From positions 1 through 21,966 of the IMG/VR virus record IMGVR_UViG_3300009537_000202: a DNA stretch of 21,966 bases. One strand, 5' to 3'. Shown in pieces: positions 5,301 through 11,869 of this stretch (its first letter is position 1; each line of letters starts with the position of its first letter). This stretch comes from a virus. A program made the translations under genes and the position numbers. The notes beneath the pieces were generated by a model, which saw nothing but the letters and a program-made list of their open reading frames with translations, was not told where the DNA came from and did no database searches.

Positions 5301-7798
5301 TCGAGCCAGGGTCCCTGTACACGCCCTCCCCGTGGGGGCACGAGTTCCACAACCTCCACCACCGGGAGGCGCTTGGGGCAGGGTCGGCGGGTCCCGGAAA
5401 GTCACTGGTCCTGCTGTGGGACCCGATCTACCAAGCCCTGGAGGAGTCTCGCCGCTGTGACCCGGCCGAGAATCACCCCTTCCCGCTGGAGCCCGGGACC
5501 TCCGTGGGCTGGGCGCTCCACCTCCGCCGGATCATGCCGTCCTTGCAGCACACCCTCCAGCGAGCTCACCGGGTGTTCCCGAAGATCGACAGGGGCTGCA
5601 AGTGGGAGGCCTCCACGAACACCTACGTCTTCTCCAGCGGCTACCGGTACCAGTTCGGCCACTGCAAGGACAAGGACTCCTGGATGCAGTATCACTCGGC
5701 GGAATACTGCATGGCCAAGGGCGAACGAGTGGTGATGGGGGACAACAGCCTCAAGGCCATCGAGGAGATACAGGTAGGCGATGCTGTGATGACGCTGGAT
5801 GGTCCTCGGCGAGTCACCCACACCTACGCTACTGGGAGGAAACCCTGCGTTTCTTCGACCATTCAATACCGCGGCGAGATCGTTGGAACGCACGTATTTC
5901 CGACCACTCACCCGGTTCTTCTGTGGCCCATCGACGGATCGCATCTTTCACCGTCTCATGGTGAACACCGTACATCTCAGCGATCTCGGCTGAGCGGGTA
6001 TGTGTGGCAAGACTACGAATCTCTGCTTTTCGAGCGTCCAGAAAGCCCGGTCGTGCGCGCTTCTTCAGTAGTCCAGGGAATCGGTTTCGTAAGGTCTGAT
6101 GGTTCACACCAAGATGTCTTGCGGCTTCCAGCGTTGTCCGTCCCTGTAGTGCTTCACGAACCGACTCTTCTGAGAGCGCTTTCCTCCCGGCGCTTGTCCA
6201 CGGAATCTGGTGGACATCAAGGATCGCCCGAACTGTCAGCTCGGAGACCCCTATCCGGAGTGCCGCTGTTCGGATTGACGTCTGAGGGCATCCCGCCATC
6301 GGCCGAAGAGACGCAGCCAGGTCTTCGCGGTACCGAAGCGACGTGCGCTTGTGGTGCCGCATGTGGTCCGCGTGGGTCCGAAATACCCATAGGTTCACCG
6401 GCTCGTTGTTCTGCTTGTTATCGTCCTCGTGGTGAACGACCTCACCCTCGCGGAGGAGCCGACCCATCCAATGCTCGGCCACAAGGCGATGCTGGGCGTG
6501 GTAGCCCCACTTGTTTGCCCGAGGGTGATTCGGGCACTCCTCCACCACGTAGCCGCCGTGAACGGTGGTCCTACCCTCACTTCTACTCTGGGGAGGCTCG
6601 AGATCGGTCAGAGGCCGTCCGTAGGGGGATTGCGACGCTTTCGTGGTCTGGGTGGGATGAGACATTCGACCTCACTGTGGATGATGCGAACCATTATATA
6701 ACAGAGTTCTCCATCGTGAGCAGCCAGACGCATCTCGGGTTCGATGAGGCCGTAGAGTTTGAGGAGGAGCAGGTGGACCAGATCTCGACCCGGCTCCGGT
6801 CGTCCGACCCCGTCCTGCGCGAGTCTCTGAAGATCCGGATGATGTCCAACCCGGTCATGTCGATCAAGGAGGGGGTGAACATCGCCGTCTCCAATCCTCA
6901 CTGGGTTCGGGAACGATTCGTCGACCCCGCTCCGAAGGGCCGCGTGAACCTGCGCCGCAAAATCATCATGGGGGACGGGTCGACGTACTACCACGAGCGG
7001 ATCTACATCCCCGCCAAGTTGTCCGACAACCCGGATCCGGCCTTTCGGCGGTCCTACGAGGAGACGCTCCGGACCAAGCCGAAGCACATCCAGCAGGCCA
7101 TGCTGGAGGGCAACTGGTATCTCGCCCCCGGGTCGTACTACGGCGACTCCTGGATCGTGGAGATCCACATCGCCAAGACATTCAAGATCCCGCCGGAATG
7201 GCCCCAGTGGAGGAGCATGGACTGGGGGTTCAAGGCGCCCGGGTGTGTCCACTGGTACGCACAGGACCCGGACGGCAACATCTACGTCACCCGCGAACTG
7301 ACGTTCCAGGGCAAGGACGCTGGCCAAGTTGCAGCGGAGATCAAGGACGTGGAGGTGGAGTTGGGCCTGTGGAAGAGTGGCCGGTCTGTGATCGTGGGCC
7401 CCGCTGACACCCAACTCTGGGAGGAACGCGGCGACATCGGGCTGACCAAGGCGCAGGAGTTCATCAAGCGAGGGATCCGGTGGGTGAAGGCCGACAAGCG
7501 CTCCCGGGCCCGCAACGCCCAACTCGTGCTCTCACGGCTCCAGGACCACGATGGCGGCACGACTCGTCCCGGCCTGATGTTCTTCCACACTTGCCGCAAC
7601 GCCCTCCGAACGCTCCCCGTAATCCCGGCTCACCCCAAGCATCCAGAGATGCCGCTTGACGGTGGTGAGGACCACTGGCATGACAGCATCTGCTATGGGG
7701 TTGCGTATGCTTCGGCTGGGAACCTGTCCGCTCCGGACCTGGATGACGACCGAGACGAGTACGACGACCGACCACAACGCCCCAGGTGGGGCTACTGA
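5297..7798 (+). CDS. terL: Terminase large subunit (ATPase-nuclease) interrupted by an intein
   Basis: TerL is the motor that pumps DNA into the prohead and cuts the concatemer. The GTG at 5297 overlaps the previous stop. The 833-residue precursor contains a 340-residue intein (138-477), so the spliced protein should be 493 residues, a normal TerL size. Walker A is GSAGPGKS (29-36). Right after the intein comes THLGFDEA, where Asp483-Glu484 (spliced 143-144) form Walker B. Motifs of the RNase H-like nuclease follow: RSMDWGF (Asp642, spliced 302), VGPADTQLW, and GGEDHWHDSICYGV with the late Asp. Rejoining the exteins gives SAEY-THLGFDEA, a continuous terminase sequence. Correct splicing is probably required for DNA packaging, because the insert splits the ATPase core. 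Confidence 0.92.
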   Translation: MIEPGSLYTPSPWGHEFHNLHHREALGAGSAGPGKSLVLLWDPIYQALEESRRCDPAENHPFPLEPGTSVGWALHLRRIMPSLQHTLQRAHRVFPKIDRGCKWEASTNTYVFSSGYRYQFGHCKDKDSWMQYHSAEYCMAKGERVVMGDNSLKAIEEIQVGDAVMTLDGPRRVTHTYATGRKPCVSSTIQYRGEIVGTHVFPTTHPVLLWPIDGSHLSPSHGEHRTSQRSRLSGYVWQDYESLLFERPESPVVRASSVVQGIGFVRSDGSHQDVLRLPALSVPVVLHEPTLLRALSSRRLSTESGGHQGSPELSARRPLSGVPLFGLTSEGIPPSAEETQPGLRGTEATCACGAACGPRGSEIPIGSPARCSACYRPRGERPHPRGGADPSNARPQGDAGRGSPTCLPEGDSGTPPPRSRRERWSYPHFYSGEARDRSEAVRRGIATLSWSGWDETFDLTVDDANHYITEFSIVSSQTHLGFDEAVEFEEEQVDQISTRLRSSDPVLRESLKIRMMSNPVMSIKEGVNIAVSNPHWVRERFVDPAPKGRVNLRRKIIMGDGSTYYHERIYIPAKLSDNPDPAFRRSYEETLRTKPKHIQQAMLEGNWYLAPGSYYGDSWIVEIHIAKTFKIPPEWPQWRSMDWGFKAPGCVHWYAQDPDGNIYVTRELTFQGKDAGQVAAEIKDVEVELGLWKSGRSVIVGPADTQLWEERGDIGLTKAQEFIKRGIRWVKADKRSRARNAQLVLSRLQDHDGGTTRPGLMFFHTCRNALRTLPVIPAHPKHPEMPLDGGEDHWHDSICYGVAYASAGNLSAPDLDDDRDEYDDRPQRPRWGY
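5829..6665 (-). CDS. HNH homing endonuclease encoded antisense inside the terL intein
   Basis: Such enzymes cut intein-free alleles so that repair copies the intein in. The 278-residue protein is read on the reverse strand from the ATG at 6665. Residues 36-105 form a typical phage HNH_3 domain: HGGYVVEECPNHPRANKWG, then AQHRLVAEHWMGRLL, then VVHHEDDNKQNNEPVNL with the catalytic His78-His79 and Asn87/Asn91, and HADHMRHH at 98-105. Three helix-turn-helix-like segments follow: AALRIGVSELTVRAIL (~134-149), TLEAARHLGVNHQTLRNRF (~178-196) and RSAEIAEMYGVHHETVKDAI (~224-243). These are likely DNA-binding modules. The tail is basic. GAGGT sits 4 bases before the ATG and TATAAT 27 bases before it. The gene lies wholly inside the intein and cannot be translated from the terminase mRNA. 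Confidence 0.87.
   Translation of the reverse strand: MSHPTQTTKASQSPYGRPLTDLEPPQSRSEGRTTVHGGYVVEECPNHPRANKWGYHAQHRLVAEHWMGRLLREGEVVHHEDDNKQNNEPVNLWVFRTHADHMRHHKRTSLRYREDLAASLRPMAGCPQTSIRTAALRIGVSELTVRAILDVHQIPWTSAGRKALSEESVREALQGRTTLEAARHLGVNHQTLRNRFPGLLKKRARPGFLDARKAEIRSLATHTRSAEIAEMYGVHHETVKDAIRRWATEEPGEWSEIRAFQRSRRGIEWSKKRRVSSQ
6669..6673 (-). promoter_or_regulatory. Ribosome binding site GAGGT of the antisense endonuclease
   Basis: The minus strand reads GAGGTCGA-ATG, with GAGG four bases before the endonuclease start. On the sense strand the same bases encode the Asp-Leu-Thr part of intein block F. This site supports the choice of the ATG at 6665 and shows that the gene has its own translation signal. 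Confidence 0.6.
6693..6698 (-). promoter_or_regulatory. Candidate -10 box (TATAAT) for the antisense endonuclease
   Basis: A perfect TATAAT on the minus strand ends 27 bases before the endonuclease ATG, in otherwise GC-rich DNA. It is the reverse complement of part of the sense codons for the block F residues H-Y-I. The best -35 candidate at an 18-base spacer is TGCTCA (three of six consensus bases), so the promoter is only partly consensus. If used, the transcript would have a leader of about 20 bases. Confidence 0.5.
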
Positions 7799-7810
7799 TA
7801 GGATCTGACC

Positions 7811-9904
7811 ATGGCAGACACGCTTACCGAAGAGACTTACGGCGACTTTGAGGAGGTGTCCACCGAGGAGGAGGTCATCGAGGTTGAGGTGGAAGAGCGC
7901 CTGATCTACAGCGACGACGACCTCAACCTCGTGTTCGCTTTCGAGCAGAGCGATGTCGGCCGTGAGGCCCTGAAGAAGATCGCCAACATCGTCTACGACA
8001 ACTTCACGGACGACTACGACAACACCACGGAGTACCGGGAGCGGGCCGCAGAGGACTGGAGGGTGTTCGTCGGGGACATGCCCGAGAAGACCTACCCCTA
8101 CGAGAACAGCGCGAATCCGAACGTCCCGATCATGTTGGAGAACCTCACCCGGGTCCACGCCCGCCTGGTGGGCGAGATCTTCGGGGACTGGAAGAACATC
8201 GCCGGCTACGTCCCCACAGGCCCGGAAGACAAGGAGATGGCCGAGAACCTCTCCCTGCACCTCAACTGGCAGTTGCGCACGCAGATCCGCGACTTCTCAC
8301 GGCAGATGGACCGCGCCGTCCTGGCCCAACTGATCCACGGGGACATGACCTGTCACTCCTACTGGGACGAGGACAACCGGGTCAACCGGCACGAGGTGCT
8401 CACCGTCGACCAGTTCATCCCGGCGTACACCTACGTCTCCGTCGCCCCAGACTACAGCGACATCTCTCACCACACGAAGATCCTGTACCTGTCCGAGCAC
8501 GACCTGGAGCGCCGTGACGGGGACTGGGCCAATGTCCAGGAGGCCATGACTGGCGGCCCACCATCCTGGGAGGATGAGCCGGAAGCCGTGTTCGCCACCC
8601 AGGTGAACGACTCCATGGGGGTCGAAACCCCGGACACGGACGGCCCACACCGGATCCTGGAGTACGAAGGGTGGATCAAACTGCCCGAGCAGACCCGTCA
8701 CCGCTGGTGCAAGGTGATCCTCCACCACGCCACGAAGCACATCCTCTCGATGATGATCCACGAGGAGCCGGACTGGCGCGAAGAGGTCCGGCATGAGGGG
8801 CAGAGACTGGAGGCCGAAGCCTACAAGCAGCAAAAGGGGTTCTACGACGAGCAACTGGCCCAGCGGAACGCGGATGCCGGGATGTTTGAGGAGATGGCCT
8901 CCACCGACGAGATCGTGGGGCCCGAGTTCCGGCAGGCGTCCATGGACCAGGCCAACTCGATACCCTACCCGTCGATCCCCCAGCGCCCGCAGTGGATGGA
9001 GGCTGACGACTCCGAACCCGAGAAGCCCCGGATGGTGCCGATCCGGCTCTACTCCCATGGGGTGGGCCTGGAGAACATGGCTGGAGCCCACGGCGTCCCG
9101 GTCGGCAGGATCCAAGCGGACTTCAACCGCTCGGCCAACACCATGCTCTCTCAGTTCATCGACGCGGCTACCCAGGCCAACGCCACCGGCCTGCTGGTCA
9201 CCGACAACGTGGAGTTCAAGGAGCCATTCAGTTGGCAGCCCGGAATCGTCCACAAGGTGAAGGGGGTGACCGGCGAGGAGCTCACATCGAACATCCGGCA
9301 ACTGAAGCCGGGGCCGGCGAGCCCGCAGTTGATGGACGGGGTCAAGCTGACCATCGACCAGGCCCAGTCGTCGATCCAGAGCCCAGACGTACTCAGCGGA
9401 GAGGCCGGGAAGTCAGGGGAGACCGCCCGCGGGATCCAGATGCGGATCGAGCAGGCGACCAAGCAGTTGAGTGTGATCGGCCGGAAGTTCGCCGACATCT
9501 TCCTGCGCCAGGTTCTGCTCAACAACGCCAAGTTGAACGCGATCCACCTCGACGACCTCGAGGTGATCCACATCACCGACTGGAAGCAGAACATCCAGCG
9601 TCCGGTGACGATCGGGCGGGAGATGTACCGCCGCAACTACGGAGTGGAGATCCGCTCCGACCTGCGGTTCACGGGCGAGGAAGCGAAGATCGCCGAGGCC
9701 GAAAACATGTTCCAGATGGTCACGACCGTCCCGGTCCTGGCCTACAACATCCCGCTCGCCTGGGCAGCCTTCAAGGCTGTACTTGAGGCCCACAAGCGCT
9801 ACGACCTGATCCCACTGATCGGACCCGAACCACCACCTGTACAGACCCCCTTGGGTCTCCCACCACCACAACCGCCGGGGACCCCACCCCCTGAGGCACA
9901 ATGA
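7811..9904 (+). CDS. Portal protein
   Basis: The portal is the dodecameric ring at the packaging vertex through which DNA enters and leaves the head. The 697-residue product lies directly after terL (12-base gap, ribosome site TAGGAT), the usual place. The N-terminal ~45 residues are very acidic. The region YPYENSANPNVPIMLENLTRVHARLVGEIFG (about residues 96-126) matches the 'W/YP-x-x-x-S/N-x-x-x-P' segment of podovirus-type portals. A long helical part follows with FGxxxG-like and QLIHGD segments. Near 515-545, PDVLSGEAGKSGETARGIQ fits the conserved 'G..A.T..G' wing-to-crown region. The C-terminus is Pro-rich (PPPVQTPLGLPPPQPPG), suggesting a flexible tail. Size fits large podoviral portals. 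The stop overlaps the next ATG (ATGA). Confidence 0.8.
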   Translation: MADTLTEETYGDFEEVSTEEEVIEVEVEERLIYSDDDLNLVFAFEQSDVGREALKKIANIVYDNFTDDYDNTTEYRERAAEDWRVFVGDMPEKTYPYENSANPNVPIMLENLTRVHARLVGEIFGDWKNIAGYVPTGPEDKEMAENLSLHLNWQLRTQIRDFSRQMDRAVLAQLIHGDMTCHSYWDEDNRVNRHEVLTVDQFIPAYTYVSVAPDYSDISHHTKILYLSEHDLERRDGDWANVQEAMTGGPPSWEDEPEAVFATQVNDSMGVETPDTDGPHRILEYEGWIKLPEQTRHRWCKVILHHATKHILSMMIHEEPDWREEVRHEGQRLEAEAYKQQKGFYDEQLAQRNADAGMFEEMASTDEIVGPEFRQASMDQANSIPYPSIPQRPQWMEADDSEPEKPRMVPIRLYSHGVGLENMAGAHGVPVGRIQADFNRSANTMLSQFIDAATQANATGLLVTDNVEFKEPFSWQPGIVHKVKGVTGEELTSNIRQLKPGPASPQLMDGVKLTIDQAQSSIQSPDVLSGEAGKSGETARGIQMRIEQATKQLSVIGRKFADIFLRQVLLNNAKLNAIHLDDLEVIHITDWKQNIQRPVTIGREMYRRNYGVEIRSDLRFTGEEAKIAEAENMFQMVTTVPVLAYNIPLAWAAFKAVLEAHKRYDLIPLIGPEPPPVQTPLGLPPPQPPGTPPPEAQ

Positions 9905-10110
9905 CAGACGAAGCACGAGAAGGCTGGCTACAACATCCCTACACCCGGAAGAGCGCGAAAGGCTTTGACAAGCAGTCCGAAGCCGCCCTCGACGCCCTCC
10001 TGAGAGTCTGCGCCGCATCGACCGACGTGAAGGTCACCCGGTCCCACGCGGCCTACGTTGCGCTGAAGGCCAACGCGATGCTCTTCGGAGAGGGGGCCCC
10101 CAGTGAGTAA
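9901..10110 (+). CDS. Hypothetical small helical protein (69 residues)
   Basis: The ATG overlaps the portal stop (ATGA), and the end overlaps the GTG start of the next gene by 8 bases. The sequence is helical and charged (FDKQSEAALDALLRVCAAS and HAAYVALKANAMLFGEG). It has no signal or membrane segment. Located between portal and co-chaperonin-like genes, it may assist head assembly, but no family is recognised. Confidence 0.75.
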   Translation: MTDEAREGWLQHPYTRKSAKGFDKQSEAALDALLRVCAASTDVKVTRSHAAYVALKANAMLFGEGAPSE

Positions 10111-10753
10111 CTGCTCCTCCTGCGGCTCAGAATACGAGTCTCTCGGCGAAGTCTCCGAGGACCAACTCCGGGAGCAGGGGATGGACCCCATGCTCCTCGC
10201 CACCGTCCTGGCCACGTCCAAGGCGCGAAAAGATGCAATGTCCCCACCCGGGGCCATCGGGCTCGAGCCGCTCCTGGACAAACGGCGGCTCGAGTTCGGG
10301 ATCCCCGACAACGCCTTCTCCGTCCAGCCCTACCTGGACCGGATCCTCGTGTGGCAGATGGCCCGGGACGAGGGGAAGCAGACCTTCGGCAACACCGGGA
10401 TCCACATGGCCGACACCACCGCCGAGGCTCGGAAGGACGAGGCCCCCCGCGGGATCCTGCTCGCCGCAGGGCTGGAGGCGCGAGACCGGCTCACCTCCCA
10501 CGGGATCCACCTTGGCCACATGGTGATCTTCCTCCGGGCGGCGCCGTTTCGGCTTCGGACGGGCTGGACCGGCGCGAGGGAGAACAAGGTGATCATCCTC
10601 CAGTCGGGGGACGTCGTCGGCTCCGAGGACCTCCGGGCCTCGATCCTCGCCGGGGATACAGCGATCTCTGCCACCGCGGATGAAGGCGGCACTTTTCACC
10701 ACTACACCAACCACCCCCACCCCCTGCCGGATGAGCATCCGGAGGACTACTAG
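10103..10753 (+). CDS. GroES-like co-chaperonin fold protein
   Basis: From the GTG at 10103 the protein has 216 residues. Residues ~74-178 line up with GroES/Cpn10: VQPYLDRILVWQ (the 'PLxDRVLV' start), TGIHMADTT (the 'GGIxxPD' stretch after the mobile loop position), PRGILLAAG ('RGxVxAVG'), HGIHLGHMVIFLRAAPF ('VKVGDxVIF') and ENKVIILQSGDVVGSEDL ('xEYLIMxExDILA'). This order is striking. The N-terminal 70 residues, including CSSCGSEY, are extra. Phage GroES analogues such as T4 gp31 let the host GroEL fold the phage capsid protein, and this gene lies just before scaffold and capsid. It could instead be a virion protein using the same fold. No homology search was done. Confidence 0.6.
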   Translation: MSNCSSCGSEYESLGEVSEDQLREQGMDPMLLATVLATSKARKDAMSPPGAIGLEPLLDKRRLEFGIPDNAFSVQPYLDRILVWQMARDEGKQTFGNTGIHMADTTAEARKDEAPRGILLAAGLEARDRLTSHGIHLGHMVIFLRAAPFRLRTGWTGARENKVIILQSGDVVGSEDLRASILAGDTAISATADEGGTFHHYTNHPHPLPDEHPEDY

Positions 10754-10762
10754 GACCCCACC

Positions 10763-11680
10763 ATGGACGACGACGACGTAGACATCAGCGACGAGCTCTC
10801 CAACATGGAGCGCCTTCTCAGCAAGGAGCCCCGGGAGATCGGCGACTCCGCCCCGGAGATCTCCACTGAGCCGGATGAGGACGACGACGAGAAGAAGACC
10901 CACGCCGAGAAGAAGCGGGAGCGCGGCGAGATCTTCAAGGCCCTCCAAGCACAGCGGGACGAGACGGTCCGGACCCAAGAGCAACTACGGGCGATCCAGC
11001 AGCAGAACCAGAGCCTCCAGCAACAGTTGCAACAGAGACCGCAGCAGCAAGGGGTCAGCCCACGGGCCCGGTTGGACAACCTGTACGACCAAATGGAGCA
11101 GTTGGAGCGGGCCTATGCCGGTGAGGTGGCCAGCAACGGTGGGAAGGAAGACCCCGACACCCAGCGCGAGTACAAGCGCCGGTACCACCTGATGCAGGAG
11201 GAGAAGTTCCTGATCATGCGGCAGGCGACCGAGTCCCAGCCCCCGGACTCGACACAGACCGCCTACGAGGTGATCCAGAGGCAGAACGCCGCCAGGAACC
11301 CGGACATCTACGGTAACCAGCGCCACCTCAAGTGGGCCTCCGCCCGCTACCAACTGCTCGCCGAAGAGTACCAAGACGACCAGGGCCGCCCGACCGTCGA
11401 CGCCGAGCAACTCCACGACCACGTGATGAAGGAGGCCCGCAAGAAGTTCGGGCTCACGCGCTCGAGCGTCAGCGAGGAGCCCTCCCGAGCCTCCCGGCGC
11501 CGGCACTCCAGCACAGCCGGCGGCACGGGCGCATCCCAGCCGAAGCGATCGATCAGGATGATCCCCGAGTTCCAGGCCATGGCCGACGCCGCCTACTCCC
11601 ACATCGAGGATCGCGCAGAACGCCACAAGGCATGGGCCAGGGGCCCCGGAGCCGAACTGGTGAAGTCAAAAGAGCGGTGA
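10763..11680 (+). CDS. Scaffolding-like head assembly protein
   Basis: The 305-residue protein lies between the portal and capsid genes, the usual place of a scaffold. It has an extremely acidic start (MDDDDVDISDE and EPDEDDDEKK), a long charged coiled-coil region rich in Gln (QEQLRAIQQQNQSLQQQLQQRPQQQ, about residues 71-95), more helices (RLDNLYDQMEQLERAYAGE) and a basic C-terminal part (SRASRRRHSS and PKRSIRMI). Acidic, helical, elongated proteins with a basic C-terminus fit the P22-type scaffold layout, in which the basic end binds the coat. The ribosome site is TAGGA. The gene is followed by a strong dyad and a promoter. Confidence 0.65.
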   Translation: MDDDDVDISDELSNMERLLSKEPREIGDSAPEISTEPDEDDDEKKTHAEKKRERGEIFKALQAQRDETVRTQEQLRAIQQQNQSLQQQLQQRPQQQGVSPRARLDNLYDQMEQLERAYAGEVASNGGKEDPDTQREYKRRYHLMQEEKFLIMRQATESQPPDSTQTAYEVIQRQNAARNPDIYGNQRHLKWASARYQLLAEEYQDDQGRPTVDAEQLHDHVMKEARKKFGLTRSSVSEEPSRASRRRHSSTAGGTGASQPKRSIRMIPEFQAMADAAYSHIEDRAERHKAWARGPGAELVKSKER

Positions 11681-11683
11681 TCG

Positions 11684-11715
11684 CGGATATGAGTAACAAC
11701 GGTTACATATATCCG
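11684..11715 (+). terminator. Strong stem-loop or operator dyad after the scaffold gene
   Basis: CGGATAT (11684-11690) pairs with ATATCCG (11709-11715), and inside it GTAAC (11693-11697) pairs with GTTAC (11702-11706) around the tetraloop AACG, leaving one G-T pair and one A-A mismatch between the two stems. It starts 3 bases after the scaffold stop. There is no U-tract, so it could be a U-less terminator, an RNA-processing site or a DNA operator for the promoter that follows. Confidence 0.5.
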
Positions 11716-11727
11716 GCAAACGCGCAG

Positions 11728-11756
11728 TTGACAGGGGCGTAACAGCCCCATATCGT
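11728..11756 (+). promoter_or_regulatory. Sigma70-type promoter candidate upstream of the capsid genes
   Basis: A perfect -35 TTGACA (11728-11733) is followed after 17 bases by TATCGT (11751-11756), which matches four of six -10 positions. Start of transcription would fall near 11763. It lies in the longest gap of the head gene block (11681-11869), just after the dyad at 11684-11715. It would allow separate, high expression of the capsid genes, which are needed in large numbers. Confidence 0.5.
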
Positions 11757-11815
11757 CCTTGCATCGGCGTCCACTGCCAAGTGGGTCGCCAGTCGGCGCC
11801 CGAGGCCTCACTCGG
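11734..11815 (+). other. Run of three short hairpins across the promoter spacer and leader
   Basis: Three perfect 5-base-pair stems follow each other: GGGGC/GCCCC (11734-11738 and 11745-11749, inside the promoter spacer), CCACT/AGTGG (11771-11775 and 11780-11784) and CCGAG/CTCGG (11800-11804 and 11811-11815, followed by TTT). The last two would be in the 5' leader of the capsid mRNA. They may stabilise the message or tune translation. Short stems are easy to find in GC-rich DNA, so this is tentative. A strong GGAGGAG follows at 11830-11836 without a start codon at normal distance. Confidence 0.3.
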
Positions 11816-11869
11816 TTTGCCTGTCAACTGGAGGAGTCCGCGCAAACTGCACCGCGCCGAGAACCCACA

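Larger units (their letters stand above)
5708..6727 (+). mobile_element. Intein in TerL with its homing endonuclease on the opposite strand
   Basis: The intein runs from Cys1 (codon 5708) to Gln340 (codon 6725) with Thr at +1. Block A is CMAKGERVVMGDNS plus IEEIQVGDAVMTLDG. Block B is GTHVFPTTHPVLL (5885-5923) with the T-x-x-H pair. Block F is TFDLTVDDANHYI (6662-6700) and block G is FSIVSSQ. The residue before the end is Ser rather than His, and the last is Gln rather than Asn, both known variations. Between blocks B and F lie 246 sense codons (5924-6661) that are Pro/Arg/Ser/Gly-rich and show no LAGLIDADG, HNH or other nuclease motif. The complementary strand of this stretch encodes an HNH homing endonuclease. 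The element is therefore a splicing domain in sense plus an antisense endonuclease. Confidence 0.9.

Noticed and set aside
6336-6422. Cys cluster in the sense linker of the intein (CACGAACG and CSACY), like a zinc knuckle
   Set aside because: It falls opposite the HNH domain codons of the reverse gene, so it is most likely produced by antisense reading. No surrounding zinc-finger fold is seen.
6608-7522. A 304-codon minus-strand frame opposite the terminase C-terminal half
   Set aside because: It lies antisense to conserved terminase motifs (Walker B and nuclease Asp residues), is rich in Leu/Asp/Gly/Val/Arg without motif, and unlike the HNH frame has no family signature.
8297-9301. A 334-codon minus-strand frame opposite the portal gene
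   Set aside because: It is a shadow of a well supported portal gene. It has repetitive His/Leu/Val/Gly/Arg composition and no motif.
11689-11742. Possible 17-residue peptide MSNNGYIYPANAQLTGA
   Set aside because: It spans the dyad and the -35 box, has no ribosome site, and is better explained by regulatory DNA.
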